Below the pieces are notes generated by a model. That model was not told the origin of the DNA. It saw only the letters and a list, made by a program, of their open reading frames with translations, and searched no databases. Positions 9,914 through 19,700 of a stretch of DNA of 64,000 nucleotides are shown here, piece by piece (position 1 is the stretch's first letter; each line of letters starts with the position of its first letter). The stretch is from Chloroflexota bacterium (lineage in GTDB: Bacteria; Vulcanimicrobiota; JAMCWD01), in the NCBI GenBank assembly GCA_023475345.1, contig JAMCWD010000041.1, positions 39,626 through 103,625 on the forward strand, in the 5' to 3' direction. A program made the translations under genes and the position numbers.

Positions 9914-10894
9914 CTAATATTCCGGCTCTATATCGAATTTTATATCGAGAGGCCCAACCGTATAAATGTCATTTTTCGCAAGCACCTTTACCGTGACGGG
10001 ACCCCCGATATAGCCGATTTCCCTGGCTTTCTCCTGTATTGCCGCCACCTTCTTCTGGAGTGAAGACAACGGTTCGTCTCCCACCTGCTCCCCCTTTGCC
10101 GGGTTTGCCAGAACGCCTTTCCTCAAACCTTCTTTCTTTACAAGCTGGAGCGAATCCAGAAGCTGGGATTCCACCATCTCCGATGGGGCCGAACCGTCGA
10201 TTTTAAAACTCGTTATCAACTCGCCTTCCTTGAATACCAGCTTGTTGGGACGGTAATTGAACCTTACCGGAACGGCATCCTTGAGGTACGCATTCCCGGG
10301 AGAATATACCTGGATGGCATAATTGCCTTTCATCCCGGATAGTCGCGAAATCAGCGACTCGTATTCCTCCGGGAAATATCCGACTACAGTGCTGCTGTTG
10401 GGAATTAAATTTTCATTCAATACCCACAGCTTGTCATTATTTCGTTGTATTGCTATTTCGTTCGCGTAATTGAGGATCAAATCGAGTTGTTGCTTGGTTT
10501 TTTCGGTGCCGAGATTCCCCTTGACCTCCCCGATACAGATGCCTTCGTTCACCTGGAATATTATCTTGCCTTTCTTGACTATATCAGCCAGGCGGGCCGC
10601 TTCCTTTTGCAGTTCGGCATTTTTCTTTTCAAGCTCCTGGTAATTTTTCTGCAGAATATCGAATTTTGTAAGGAAGATCTTGACATTTTCATTGACCATG
10701 GCAAATACAACGACCGTGAGGATTGCAATAAGCATCCCTGTAAATACGGTAAAAACTATCGATGTGTGCCTGGGACGGAGATTTAAAAACGACATCTTCT
10801 TCTTGCCGATGTACCGGCCGAGCTGGTTCCCCAGATAGGCAATCAAGCCGGATACCGCGGCTATTACGAAAAATATCCCGATGGTTCTGAGCAT
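9914..10894 (-). CDS. DUF3084 membrane-anchored coiled-coil protein
   Basis: A 326-residue DUF3084 protein. It has two N-terminal membrane segments (about residues 4-24 and 45-68), a short coiled coil (about 78-110, QKNYQELEKKNAELQKEAARL) and a soluble C-terminal domain of unknown function. The sequence between the segments, NQLGRYIGKKKMSFLNLRPRHTS, is the family's conserved signature. The ribosome site GGGAG precedes ATG at 10894. It is the first gene of the run DUF3084, yqgF, beta-propeller, secA. The function is not established. Confidence 0.82.
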   Translation of the reverse strand: MLRTIGIFFVIAAVSGLIAYLGNQLGRYIGKKKMSFLNLRPRHTSIVFTVFTGMLIAILTVVVFAMVNENVKIFLTKFDILQKNYQELEKKNAELQKEAARLADIVKKGKIIFQVNEGICIGEVKGNLGTEKTKQQLDLILNYANEIAIQRNNDKLWVLNENLIPNSSTVVGYFPEEYESLISRLSGMKGNYAIQVYSPGNAYLKDAVPVRFNYRPNKLVFKEGELITSFKIDGSAPSEMVESQLLDSLQLVKKEGLRKGVLANPAKGEQVGDEPLSSLQKKVAAIQEKAREIGYIGGPVTVKVLAKNDIYTVGPLDIKFDIEPEY

Positions 10895-11106
10895 TATCTC
10901 CCGCCTTTTACACTATAACTCAACTTATTATTTTATCATATATTTTAGCGGCGCGAAAGGGGAATATGCGATATTTTGTCATCGGACAGGAAAAATGTCA
11001 CCCCTGTGAGGAGAGACATCAGACGGTATGCCCATCTTTCCCCGGATCATAGCAGGCTTGCCGTTGAGAATCTTGGAAACAAAATAGACACTTGTTGTAC
11101 GCCGGG

Positions 11107-11140
11107 AAATAAAAGCGGCCCCGGTCGAAACCAAGGCCGC
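11107..11140 (-). terminator. intrinsic terminator after tRNA-Pro
   Basis: On the minus strand, GCGGCCTTGG and CCGGGGCCGC (11140-11115) can pair over ten positions, two of them G-U, around loop TTTCGA. The run TTTTATTT follows at once. It lies just past the 3' end of tRNA-Pro. Confidence 0.75.
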
Positions 11141-11148
11141 GTGATTGC

Positions 11149-11226
11149 TGGTCGGAGCGGGCGGACTTGAACCGCCGACCCCTAGCCCCCCATGCTAGTG
11201 CTCTATCCAAACTGAGCTACGCCCCG
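11149..11226 (-). tRNA. tRNA-Pro (anticodon GGG)
   Basis: Cloverleaf read on the minus strand: acceptor CGGGGCG with CGCTCCG (one G-U), D arm GCTC...GAGC, anticodon stem CTAGC/GCTAG with loop ATGGGGG giving anticodon GGG, T arm GGCGG-TTCAAGT-CCGCC, discriminator A, encoded CCA. Reads CCC/CCU proline codons. An intrinsic terminator follows. Confidence 0.95.
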
Positions 11227-11312
11227 ACACGCAGTATTATATCAGAAGCCCCCATTCGAAGCAAGTCATTTTACAAATCCATACCCCGCTTCTACATCCG
11301 GCCTTATCGCCG

Positions 11313-11945
11313 TTAAACATCGGCGGTGCCGGGCTCCATGCCCTCCAGGTGGGAAGTGCCGTTCAAAAGCGACAGTATGAAATTTTCTCCGTCGTGTTCA
11401 AGGAGAGATATCGACCCGCAATCCATCCTGATTTTCCAGAAGCCCGGCCCGTCAAGGCCGAGAGCAAAACAGACGAGCAGCTTCAGCACGAGGCGGTGGG
11501 TAACGATGATTACCTCCCGGTCTTTATGCCTTTCAATAATTTCACAGAGAGCGTCCGAGGCGTTTTTTGCAAGTTCCTTCAGGTTTCCGCCGCCGGATAT
11601 TACGGCATTGAAAGGGTTCTTTGTCCATTGTTCAAATTCACAGGGAAACTCTTCTTTTACCCCGCCGACAGTCTTCCCCTGCCACTTTCCGAAATCGAGA
11701 TCCATAAAGCGGGACTCTTTCAATACCGGCAGGATATGCGGCTCTGCAATTGCATCGGCGGTATCCTCTGCCCTTCGCAAAGGACTTGAATAAACCGCAT
11801 CGGGGTTATGCTTCGTGAAAATGACCGCGGCGCGGAACGCCTGTTCCTTCCCTTTCTGAGTGAGCGGCAGATCGAGAGTCCCCCTGAAAGTTTCCATTTT
11901 ATTGCCGCCGGTTTCCCCGTGCCGGACAAGATAAACCCGGGTCAT
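11313..11945 (-). CDS. histidine phosphatase (phosphoglycerate mutase-like)
   Basis: About 210 residues. The start is the ATG at 11945, giving MTRVYLVRHGET. It has the ribosome site AAGGTGA and overlaps the holA stop as ATGA; a longer frame upstream lies inside holA. The catalytic RHGE motif is at the N-terminus, YSSPLRRAEDTA supplies the phosphate-binding Arg, and VTHRLVLKLL carries the second catalytic His. This matches the GpmB/CobC/alpha-ribazole phosphatase group. The sequence does not decide between a sugar phosphatase, cobalamin-path phosphatase or other substrate. Last gene of the overlapping mtnA-holA operon. Confidence 0.85.
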   Translation of the reverse strand: MTRVYLVRHGETGGNKMETFRGTLDLPLTQKGKEQAFRAAVIFTKHNPDAVYSSPLRRAEDTADAIAEPHILPVLKESRFMDLDFGKWQGKTVGGVKEEFPCEFEQWTKNPFNAVISGGGNLKELAKNASDALCEIIERHKDREVIIVTHRLVLKLLVCFALGLDGPGFWKIRMDCGSISLLEHDGENFILSLLNGTSHLEGMEPGTADV

Positions 11946-13033
11946 TGCTTCACCTTCTTTCGAATATCCTTCCGCCTGCACAACCGGAGCAGCAGGGAAT
12001 CCAGCACGAGCCTCATGTCCTTGCTTCTTTTCAAAGCCCTGTCGGCCCTGTATAAAAGCTCCACGAACTGCCTCAAATCGTCCGGGGTAAACCTGGAAGC
12101 GGATCTGAGCGAGTTTTTGACCCGGAAAGGAGAATCTCCCGTGGCGGCGATTATCTCATTCGTGTTCATGCCGCTTTCCGCCATGCTCTTCAGCCTCATC
12201 ATGCGCCTGACGAATTCGAAAAGGTAACCGATGACAAGCAATGCTTCATCGGGCTTCTGAACAATCTCCGTCATGATGTTCATCGCCCTGTTGAAATCGC
12301 ATTCGGTTATAGCGTCTGTAAGCATGTAAATCTGGGCCGCGGGATAAGCCGAGACAACCTTTTCAACCATTTCCGTCGTAACGCTTTCCTCGCCGTAAGC
12401 AAAAAGCTCGAGCTTTGAAATCTCATTTTCCAGCGCCACCATATCGGTCCCGACTCTTAAAAAAAGAGCATCGTTTGCTTTTTTCGAAATCTTCAGGCCG
12501 CTTCGGGCAAACCTTTCGTCTATCCATCCGGGCACCCGGCCGGGGCTGATGCTGCAATTAATCGTAAGGCCGCCTATCCCCTCGATGTATTTGTCCCAGC
12601 TTGTTTTTATATCGACGGACGGTTTCTTTTTCGTTTTCGAGGTTTTCCCGGCATCGGGTTTTTTCTTCTTTTTATTTCTCGAAGTTTCCTTATGAGAAAG
12701 AATGAGTATTGTATATTCGGGCATGCCCGGCAGGTATTCTCTCAAAATTCTTACTTCGTCGGCGCTCAAATTATTTATATCGCGCAGGTGTATTGTTCTG
12801 GATTCGCCGAAGAAGGGGATCTCCTCGGAGATTTCTATGATATCGGCTGCCTTTGTCGATTTGTTTACGGCGATTTCCTTGAACCTCAGTCCTTTCATGT
12901 CCGAACGAATGCCGAAATAATCGAGGATTTCGTCCAGGGCGTTCCTGAGCAGTAGCTCGTCAGACCAGACGAGCAAAAACAGGTTATGCCCGCTCAAAGA
13001 CTTTTTATTGACAGACGAAAAGGCGGCGGTCAT
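11942..13033 (-). CDS. holA: DNA polymerase III delta subunit
   Basis: Clamp-loader delta subunit (363 residues), which opens the sliding clamp. It shows the family's layout: an N-terminal AAA-like fold without a functional P-loop (NLFLLVWSDELLLRNALDEIL), a middle domain (RVPGWIDERFARSGLKISKKANDALF), and a C-terminal helical collar domain ending VLDSLLLRLCR. A Lys/Thr-rich insertion (SRNKKKKKPDAGKTSKTKKK, about residues 117-136) is unusual. The start overlaps the mtnA stop by four bases and the end overlaps the phosphatase start, so the three genes are translationally coupled. Confidence 0.85.
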   Translation of the reverse strand: MTAAFSSVNKKSLSGHNLFLLVWSDELLLRNALDEILDYFGIRSDMKGLRFKEIAVNKSTKAADIIEISEEIPFFGESRTIHLRDINNLSADEVRILREYLPGMPEYTILILSHKETSRNKKKKKPDAGKTSKTKKKPSVDIKTSWDKYIEGIGGLTINCSISPGRVPGWIDERFARSGLKISKKANDALFLRVGTDMVALENEISKLELFAYGEESVTTEMVEKVVSAYPAAQIYMLTDAITECDFNRAMNIMTEIVQKPDEALLVIGYLFEFVRRMMRLKSMAESGMNTNEIIAATGDSPFRVKNSLRSASRFTPDDLRQFVELLYRADRALKRSKDMRLVLDSLLLRLCRRKDIRKKVKQ

Positions 13034-14073
13034 TTTACCTTCGCCTCCTGTGAATAAAGCCTGGAAAGATTTTCTTTAAAAGGCGGGGTAACCACGCCTT
13101 TCTCGGTTATGATGGCGGTAATAAGCCCATGCGGGGTAACGTCGAATGCCGGGTTGGCGGCATCACAACCCTGGGGCGCAGTCCTCTCAGTCCTGAAGCT
13201 GCATACTTCTTCTTTCGCCCTTTCTTCGATGGGGATCTTCATGCCGTCATCCAGGGAAAAATCTATGGTGCTGAAAGGGGCCGCGATATAAAAAGGGATC
13301 CTGTGATAATTTGCAAGGACAGCAAGCCCGTACGTGCCGATCTTATTTGCGGCGTCCCCCGATGAAGTAATCCTGTCCGCGCCGGTAACGACAATGTCCA
13401 CCATCCCCCTCTGCATGAAATGGGCGGCCATGTTGTCCGTAATAAGCTTGAACGGGATGCCGGCTTCCTTCAGCTCCCATGCGGTAAGCCTAGCGCCCTG
13501 GAGGAGCGGCCTTGTCTCATCCACCCATACCCGGATGTTTTTGCCCTGTTCGTATGCCGCTCTTATAACTCCGACGGCCGTCCCGTAGCCGCCGGTGGCA
13601 AGCCCCCCGGCGTTACAATGTGTAAGTATTTTTGCGTCCTGCGGGACAAGCGATGCGCCGTGTCCTCCTATCGCCCGGCACATCTTTTCGTCTTCCTCGG
13701 CTATTTCAAGGGCGGTTTGAAGAACGGCTTTTTTCATCTCCCCGGCATCGCCCGCCCTTTCCGCGGCATCGAGCGCTTCCTTTACCCCCCAGGAAAGGTT
13801 GATGGCGGTGGGTCTGGTGCCGCTGATCTTTTCAGCGGCTTTTTTTAATTCCGATAATAATTGTTCCGAAGTTGCCGCAGAGCTTTTTTGTGCGGCTAAA
13901 GCGATGCCCATAGCACCGGCTATGCCGAGTGCAGGGGCGCCTCTTACCGCAAGGGTTTCAATGGCCTCGCAAAGATCGGCCAGGCCGTCTATTTCAAGGA
14001 AAACCTCCTCCCGCGGGAGCTTCCTCTGATCGATTATAATTATCCTGCCGTTTTTCCATTCGATGCTTTTCAT
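13030..14073 (-). CDS. mtnA: S-methyl-5-thioribose-1-phosphate isomerase
   Basis: Methionine-salvage enzyme (347 residues) converting 5-methylthioribose-1-phosphate to the ribulose form; homologous to eIF2B subunits. Seen: RGAPALGIAGAMGIALA, the HCNAGGLATGGYGTA loop with the catalytic Cys, VWVDETRPLLQGARLTAWEL, and VTGADRITSSGDAANKIGTY with the catalytic Asp. Length and motifs are normal. No other salvage genes lie nearby. The gene heads an overlapping operon with holA and a phosphatase, an unrelated set probably linked by co-expression only. Confidence 0.95.
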   Translation of the reverse strand: MKSIEWKNGRIIIIDQRKLPREEVFLEIDGLADLCEAIETLAVRGAPALGIAGAMGIALAAQKSSAATSEQLLSELKKAAEKISGTRPTAINLSWGVKEALDAAERAGDAGEMKKAVLQTALEIAEEDEKMCRAIGGHGASLVPQDAKILTHCNAGGLATGGYGTAVGVIRAAYEQGKNIRVWVDETRPLLQGARLTAWELKEAGIPFKLITDNMAAHFMQRGMVDIVVTGADRITSSGDAANKIGTYGLAVLANYHRIPFYIAAPFSTIDFSLDDGMKIPIEERAKEEVCSFRTERTAPQGCDAANPAFDVTPHGLITAIITEKGVVTPPFKENLSRLYSQEAKVK

Positions 14074-14100
14074 TTTTCAACTACTTCCTTCGGAGGTTCT

Positions 14101-14625
14101 TTAGCCGGGGAACTCGTTTTCAATGATCCCGAATATGATTACATCATTATAGACGCCGCCGGAAAAAAACGCCTGTCTTTCTCTGCCCTCTTCCCTGAAC
14201 CCGCATGATTTGAAACATTTGACCGCAGCTTCGTTAAATTCCAGTACCCTTGCAAATACGCGGTGGAGCCTCATCTCGTCAAAGGCGAATTTTACGATTG
14301 TCAATATTGCGTCCCTGCCGTATCCTTTGCATCTTTCTCCTTTTTCCCCGATAACCAGCCCGACTTCCGCACCGCCACAACGGGCATCTATGTTACTCAA
14401 TTCTATATTGCCGATGTAACGGCCGTCGCCTGTCCTTATTGCAAAAAGCCTGGAAGTGGGATTTGTATTCATTGTCTGGAACCATTTTTCAATTTCCCAG
14501 CCGGAACGGGGATACGGGTGCATACCGGACAGCCTGATAAGCTCCCTGTCGTTTCCCCACCTGTAATTCGCGGTCAAATCGGCCCGCTCAACGGTATTCA
14601 ATATAACCTTTGCGCCTGTAAGCAC
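14101..14625 (-). CDS. GNAT N-acetyltransferase, RimJ/RimL type
   Basis: About 174 residues with the GNAT fold: AEVGLVIGEKGERCKGYGRDAILTIVKFAF contains the acetyl-CoA pyrophosphate loop (RCKGYG), and VLEFNEAAVKCFKSCGFREEGRERQA is the typical RimJ/RimL C-terminal segment. The start is taken as GTG at 14625, because a strong GGAGGAG site (14637-14631) precedes it. An ATG at 14643 would put this site inside the gene. Could acetylate a ribosomal-protein N-terminus, an antibiotic or a metabolite. It is divergent from the TPR gene and 27 bp upstream of mtnA. Confidence 0.8.
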   Translation of the reverse strand: MLTGAKVILNTVERADLTANYRWGNDRELIRLSGMHPYPRSGWEIEKWFQTMNTNPTSRLFAIRTGDGRYIGNIELSNIDARCGGAEVGLVIGEKGERCKGYGRDAILTIVKFAFDEMRLHRVFARVLEFNEAAVKCFKSCGFREEGRERQAFFSGGVYNDVIIFGIIENEFPG

Positions 14626-14790
14626 GTACACTCCTCCAATCATAAAAACGATAAATAAAGATTCTCCGCCTTCTTTAAGGAAGCCTTCCCCTCCCTATGA
14701 AATTTTATATAAAAGAAGGAAATTCGACATGCAAAGAGGAATGCTCTTCAGGGGCCATAGCCTACTATAATATATTGGTGGGAGAGTAAA

Positions 14791-17700
14791 ATGCCTGAAA
14801 TTACATCTGCATCACTTCAAAAGTTCAGCACCCTGGTAAAACTGAACCCGGAGGACCCGGAAGCACATTTTGGGCTCGGGCTTGCTTATGAGGAGTCCGA
14901 AAATATGATCGAGGCGTTCAAGGAGTTCGAGCAGGCCGCAAAGCTCAACCCTCGTCATGCGCGGGCATACCTCCACATGGGGTTCCAGTTCGCCAGGTCG
15001 AATGAGCTGGTAAGGGCCATCCAGTCCTGGAGGAGGGCATGGGAGATAGATCCGGATATTTATGAAACCGTGATAATGGACCCGTCCCATGCGGCATACT
15101 ACAGGAAAAGGATCGAACAGGCCGTCGCCCGGTTCGAAAAACCGATATCCATTAACGCGGAAGATTCGTTCGCGCACTTCCAGCTTGCAATGGCATACAA
15201 GTTTTTCAACAAGCTGGAAATTGCGTTACAGGGTTTCCAGCGGTCGATAGAGATTAACCCGAAGTTATGGGAAGCTTATGATAACGCAGGCCAGATCCTG
15301 CTCAAGCTGGGACAGAGCAACCTTGCGACCAGGTACTTCCAGAAAGCGGTCGCCGAAAACGACAAGTATCCCGAGGGCTATTACAACCTCGGCTATGCTT
15401 ACGAGCTTGAAAACATGCTGGCCCTGGCTCTCAAAAATTACGAAAAGGCCATCGAGCTCGACAAAGACGAGGCCCGTTACCATCATGCGATGGGGAGGAT
15501 CTACTCCCTCCAGGGCAGGCACAACTTCGCAATGAAGTGTTTCCAGAAAGCGATAGACCTCGACCCCGACAACCCGGTTTATCATTATGATCTCGCCCAG
15601 GCATGCCTGAACATGTACCAGCCCAAGTTTGCAGTCGTAGAATTTGAAAAGGCGATAAAACTCGACCCCAAATATACAGAGGCTTATTACCAGCTCGGCA
15701 TCACTTATCTCCAACTTGGAGACGTCCAGCAGGCAATAAAACACCTCGAAGAATCTATTAAAAATAATGCCGCCGATCCTTACGCCCATTATAACCTTGC
15801 CACCGCGTACATGAGGACCGGGAAAATAGAAAAAGCCATAAATCATTTCTATACTTCGATTTCGCTGAACCCGAAAGACGCTTATGCTCATTACAACCTT
15901 GCGGGATTATATGCCAGGAGCGGAATGCTGGAAGAGGCTATCGGAGAATACAGGGCGGCTTTGAAGCTGAATCCGAATGATGCAAGCGCCCACTTCGACC
16001 TTGCAAAAACATACCTTTCGAAGGGCAATCTCGACGGCGCGCTGGAAGAGCTTGAGGCGACGTTATCCCTGAACCCGAACGACATCGACGGCAGGATGGA
16101 AATATCCAGGGTGCTGATGAAGAAAGGCGAAATATCCCGCGCCATAGAAAGCCTTCGCAAAGCCGTTGAAATCGAGCCGGACAATCCCGACGCCCACTAC
16201 GAGCTGGGCAAAGCCTTCCTCCAACTGGAAGAAGCCGATTATGCGCTCGAATCTCTCCGGAAAGCCATCGTACTGGATCCCAAGCACGGCGGGGCATTGC
16301 ATACCATGGGCCTCGTTTACAGGGAACTGTTGAAGAAGTCCGACCAGGCCATGGATTATTTCAAGCAGGCGCTTGCGGTTAACTCCGGCTACGTGCCAGC
16401 AATGATAGACCTGGGCGTTATTTATCGCGATACAGGCGATGTCCCGAGGAGCAAGGAAATTATCGAGTCTGCCCTCGAGCTTGAGCCGGACAACTCCGAT
16501 GCCATATCCCAGTATGCCTTCACCCTGCTCGCCGAAGGCGACAGCGAAGGGGCGATAGACCGCCTCCTCAAGGCCGTCGCTCTCAAGCCCAACGACGCCA
16601 TGATGAGGATCAAGCTCGGCAGGTTGTACAAGGAACTGGAAAAATACGAATCGGCCCTTACCCAGTACGAAAAGGCCGTCGGCTTCATACCGAACAACAT
16701 CGATTTCCGTCTCGAACTTGCGGATATCTATAACAGGGTCGGGCGCAAGGATCAGGCGATAACCCAGCTTAATAAGATCCTTGAGATAGAGCCGGAACAC
16801 CAGGAAGCGTTCAGGATCCTGGAAGAGATTTACGAAGAAACCGAGGGCAAAGCGCCTAAGGCGAAAGAAGAAGTTATCCCGCTTGCCGAACCTAAGGCCG
16901 GGGAAAAAGCCGCCAGGGCCGAAGCACCTGCCGAAAAGAAGAAAGAGGAAGAGAAGCCCATCGATCCCGAGTTCCAGGAAGGCATGATGCTTTTCGGCAC
17001 CGGCAAGACCTCGCGGGCCAGGGAATTTTTCAACCGCGTCATCAGGAAAGACAGTTCTTTTTATCCTGCATACTTCTATCTCGGGTTCCTTGCGCGAAGC
17101 GACGAGAGGCTTGACCAGGCCGCCGATTATTATAAGCACGGCTTGTCTCTTGCCGAAAGGGTCGAGGACAGGGATTTCTCCCGCCTCTTCAATACGGAGC
17201 TTGACACGCTGCGGGCCCAGTCCGACAGTATCCGCCTCGATACCGAAACGGTCGATACCGCCGAAGCTTATTTCCGCGAAGCGCTGACCGCCCTTTCAGG
17301 CGGTAAAATCCAGAAGTCTAAAGAATTTCTCAAGAAAGCGCTCGAGAAAAAAGGCGGGCATTATCCTTCGCTTTACACTCTAGGGCTTCTGGCCCGCTCC
17401 GAAAGAGACATGGATGCCGCCAGGAAATATTTCCAGCAGGCCCATGTATATGCCGAAGCGGCCAGGGATACCGAGTTCCTTGTTCTTCTCTCAAATGAAC
17501 TGGAAGCTCCGGCGCCTGCCGTAGCCGGGGGAGAGGCCGCCGCCGGATCGCCGAAAGAAGAAAAGGCGGTGGAGATAACCCCCCAGTTTCTTTTCCGCGA
17601 AGCGCTCGATGTTTTCGGGAAAGGCGAACTCGATACGGCCCGGAACATGTTTAATAAGGTAATGGAAAAAGGTGGCCCGGTTTCTTCTTCGACCTATTAC

Positions 17701-19527
17701 CTGGGCGTCATTTCAAGGCTCGAGAGAAACGAAGAGGAAGCCCTGAATTATTTCAACAGGGGTCTGAAAGCCGCAGAAGAAACAGGCGACGTAGAATTCC
17801 AGCTTCTTTTATCCGATGAGATAAAATCTTTCGACTCGGTCAAAGAGCTTGTCAAAGTAAAACAGGAAGCCGGCGAAATAAGGGACAAGCTGGAAAGCCG
17901 TTTAAAATCGCTGGAAGCCGAAAAAGACGAGCTTGAATCGGATCTTGAAAAATCACAGAAACAAGAATCCGAATTCAAGGAAAAAATATCGAAGCTTCAG
18001 GCCCAGCTTGACAGGGAAGCCACAAGTGTTGACAACCTGGTGAAACAGGCGCGGGCCGAGGCCGAAGACGCAAAGGGAAAAACCTCGGAGCTTGAAGACA
18101 AGATCCTTAAACTCTCCGAGCAGATGAAAAAAGAGAGGGAAGAGATGGAAGCCAAGGTCGCCGGGGCCGGGACAGTCGAAGTTCCGGTATCGCTCGAAGA
18201 CCTGCCGAAATACGAATCACTCTTCCGCGAAGGGGTTGCGTTATACAGTGCAGGCAAGCTGCGTAACGCGGCCGGGAGGTTCGAAGAATCGCTGAAGGAA
18301 AATTCCGGATACTATCCCGCCCATTACTTCATGGGCCTTATATCGAAAGCGTCCCGGAAAAACGATGAGGCCCTGGGTCACTTCAAATCAGGCCTTGCAG
18401 GGGCAGAAAAGAAGAGCGACAGGGATCTCCAACTCCTGTTCAATTCCGAGATCGACGGGCTGGAAGGCGGAAAATCGCTGACGGAAAAAGAAGAGAAACT
18501 TGTAAAAGAGATCCAGTCCCTCCGGAAAGATATCGATGCGGCAAAAGCCGCGGCCGATAAAGCTCATGCCGAAGCGGAAGCTGCAAAAGCCAGGGCGGCT
18601 GAAGCCCCGGTACGCGCTGAAGCCGTAAAGCCTGTTTCGGCCAAAGTCGAAGACGACGTCAAAGACAACCTGACTCTTGCGAAGGAATTCATCGAGATAG
18701 GGAAGCTCGACCGCGCAAGGTTCCGCCTCGAAAGGGTGCTGACGCTGGATCCCAATAACCTCGATGCCAACAGGATCCTGGGCGACTTCTACTTCCAGGA
18801 AGGCGAGCTTGAAAAAGCCGCTAAATGCTGGAAGCGGACCCTCCAGATGGATCCTTCAGCCATAGAGCTTTACCTGAAACTGGGCGATGTCATGGAGCGC
18901 CTGGGCCGTTATCCCGAAGCCATCGAGAACCTGCTCGAATACAGGATGAACGTCCCCGACAGCCTGGATGTCCAGGTACGTCTCGCAGATCTGTATGTCC
19001 TGGACAAGCGTTACCGCGATGCTATACTCGCTTACCAGGATCTTCTGAAAACGGAAGCGGAAGCCCACGACATAATTTGTAAGCTGGCCCGCACTTATAA
19101 CCTTGCGGAAAAATACGCGCTTGCCGCAATGCAGGCACAGAAGGCGCTGCGCAAAAAAGAAGATACCCCGGCCCTCATAGAGCTTGCCGTCGCATACTAT
19201 AACATGGACAAAAACGACGAGGCCCTGAAGGCCGCTCAGAAAGCCATGGAAAAATTGCCCGGCAACGCCGACGCGAAAAAGATCTACGATAAGATCACCG
19301 GCCCTAAAGCAGGTAAAAAAGAAGAGAAAAAAGCCGAGAAGACCGAAAAGGAAAAACCGGCGGAAAAAATCCTGGAATCGATTGAAGAGGCGGTTGAAGA
19401 AGTCCTTGATGAAGCCGAGGAATTCCTGGAAGAAGTCGAGGAAGAATTAAAAGATAAAGGGACCGCCGTATCTGAAAAATCCGAGGAATCAAAGGCTCAG
19501 AAAAAAAAGAAAAAGAGAAGGAGATAA
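14791..19527 (+). CDS. giant TPR and coiled-coil protein (1578 residues)
   Basis: A very large cytoplasmic scaffold-like protein. Residues about 5-685 are an almost unbroken array of 34-residue TPR units with the usual W/L-G-Y-A-P spacing (for example YHYDLAQACLNMYQPKFAVVEFEKAIKLDPKY). After a Lys/Ala/Glu-rich linker (about 687-723) come four copies of a longer helical module near nt 16978, 17278, 17599 and 18230, each with a GK..(R/K)A..F centre and a Y..LG...R.E segment. Coiled coil lies at about nt 17850-18170 and 18480-18640. A second TPR array (18660-19290) and a Lys/Glu-rich tail finish it. No signal peptide or catalytic site. A TATAAT box lies at 14766. Likely a protein-assembly platform, but no partner is indicated. 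Confidence 0.88.
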   Translation: MPEITSASLQKFSTLVKLNPEDPEAHFGLGLAYEESENMIEAFKEFEQAAKLNPRHARAYLHMGFQFARSNELVRAIQSWRRAWEIDPDIYETVIMDPSHAAYYRKRIEQAVARFEKPISINAEDSFAHFQLAMAYKFFNKLEIALQGFQRSIEINPKLWEAYDNAGQILLKLGQSNLATRYFQKAVAENDKYPEGYYNLGYAYELENMLALALKNYEKAIELDKDEARYHHAMGRIYSLQGRHNFAMKCFQKAIDLDPDNPVYHYDLAQACLNMYQPKFAVVEFEKAIKLDPKYTEAYYQLGITYLQLGDVQQAIKHLEESIKNNAADPYAHYNLATAYMRTGKIEKAINHFYTSISLNPKDAYAHYNLAGLYARSGMLEEAIGEYRAALKLNPNDASAHFDLAKTYLSKGNLDGALEELEATLSLNPNDIDGRMEISRVLMKKGEISRAIESLRKAVEIEPDNPDAHYELGKAFLQLEEADYALESLRKAIVLDPKHGGALHTMGLVYRELLKKSDQAMDYFKQALAVNSGYVPAMIDLGVIYRDTGDVPRSKEIIESALELEPDNSDAISQYAFTLLAEGDSEGAIDRLLKAVALKPNDAMMRIKLGRLYKELEKYESALTQYEKAVGFIPNNIDFRLELADIYNRVGRKDQAITQLNKILEIEPEHQEAFRILEEIYEETEGKAPKAKEEVIPLAEPKAGEKAARAEAPAEKKKEEEKPIDPEFQEGMMLFGTGKTSRAREFFNRVIRKDSSFYPAYFYLGFLARSDERLDQAADYYKHGLSLAERVEDRDFSRLFNTELDTLRAQSDSIRLDTETVDTAEAYFREALTALSGGKIQKSKEFLKKALEKKGGHYPSLYTLGLLARSERDMDAARKYFQQAHVYAEAARDTEFLVLLSNELEAPAPAVAGGEAAAGSPKEEKAVEITPQFLFREALDVFGKGELDTARNMFNKVMEKGGPVSSSTYYLGVISRLERNEEEALNYFNRGLKAAEETGDVEFQLLLSDEIKSFDSVKELVKVKQEAGEIRDKLESRLKSLEAEKDELESDLEKSQKQESEFKEKISKLQAQLDREATSVDNLVKQARAEAEDAKGKTSELEDKILKLSEQMKKEREEMEAKVAGAGTVEVPVSLEDLPKYESLFREGVALYSAGKLRNAAGRFEESLKENSGYYPAHYFMGLISKASRKNDEALGHFKSGLAGAEKKSDRDLQLLFNSEIDGLEGGKSLTEKEEKLVKEIQSLRKDIDAAKAAADKAHAEAEAAKARAAEAPVRAEAVKPVSAKVEDDVKDNLTLAKEFIEIGKLDRARFRLERVLTLDPNNLDANRILGDFYFQEGELEKAAKCWKRTLQMDPSAIELYLKLGDVMERLGRYPEAIENLLEYRMNVPDSLDVQVRLADLYVLDKRYRDAILAYQDLLKTEAEAHDIICKLARTYNLAEKYALAAMQAQKALRKKEDTPALIELAVAYYNMDKNDEALKAAQKAMEKLPGNADAKKIYDKITGPKAGKKEEKKAEKTEKEKPAEKILESIEEAVEEVLDEAEEFLEEVEEELKDKGTAVSEKSEESKAQKKKKKRRR

Positions 19528-19700
19528 CGCAGCCTTCGCCCTGAAACCTGATAACGTCAGGGATCAGGGATACAGACGGCCGTGGGGCTGAAGGCGTTTT
19601 AAAAAGAGCCTCCGAGGCATGTTTCCCGAAGATTCGGGATATATGCGCCGGGGGTTTCTGTTCGTAAAAATACAAGAGGTCGATTGACCCGGAGGTAAAC

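Noticed and set aside
11019..11210. 63-codon minus-strand ORF over tRNA-Pro
   Set aside because: It runs through the tRNA gene and its terminator; tRNA evidence is much stronger.
16063..17139. 358-codon minus-strand ORF inside the TPR gene
   Set aside because: Antisense shadow of a long GC-rich repeat gene. Repetition in the TPR array creates matching open frames.
19535..19600. Terminator after the TPR gene
   Set aside because: AACGCAGCCTTCGCCC and GGGGCTGAAGGCGTTTT pair only with several bulges; too weak to list as a feature.
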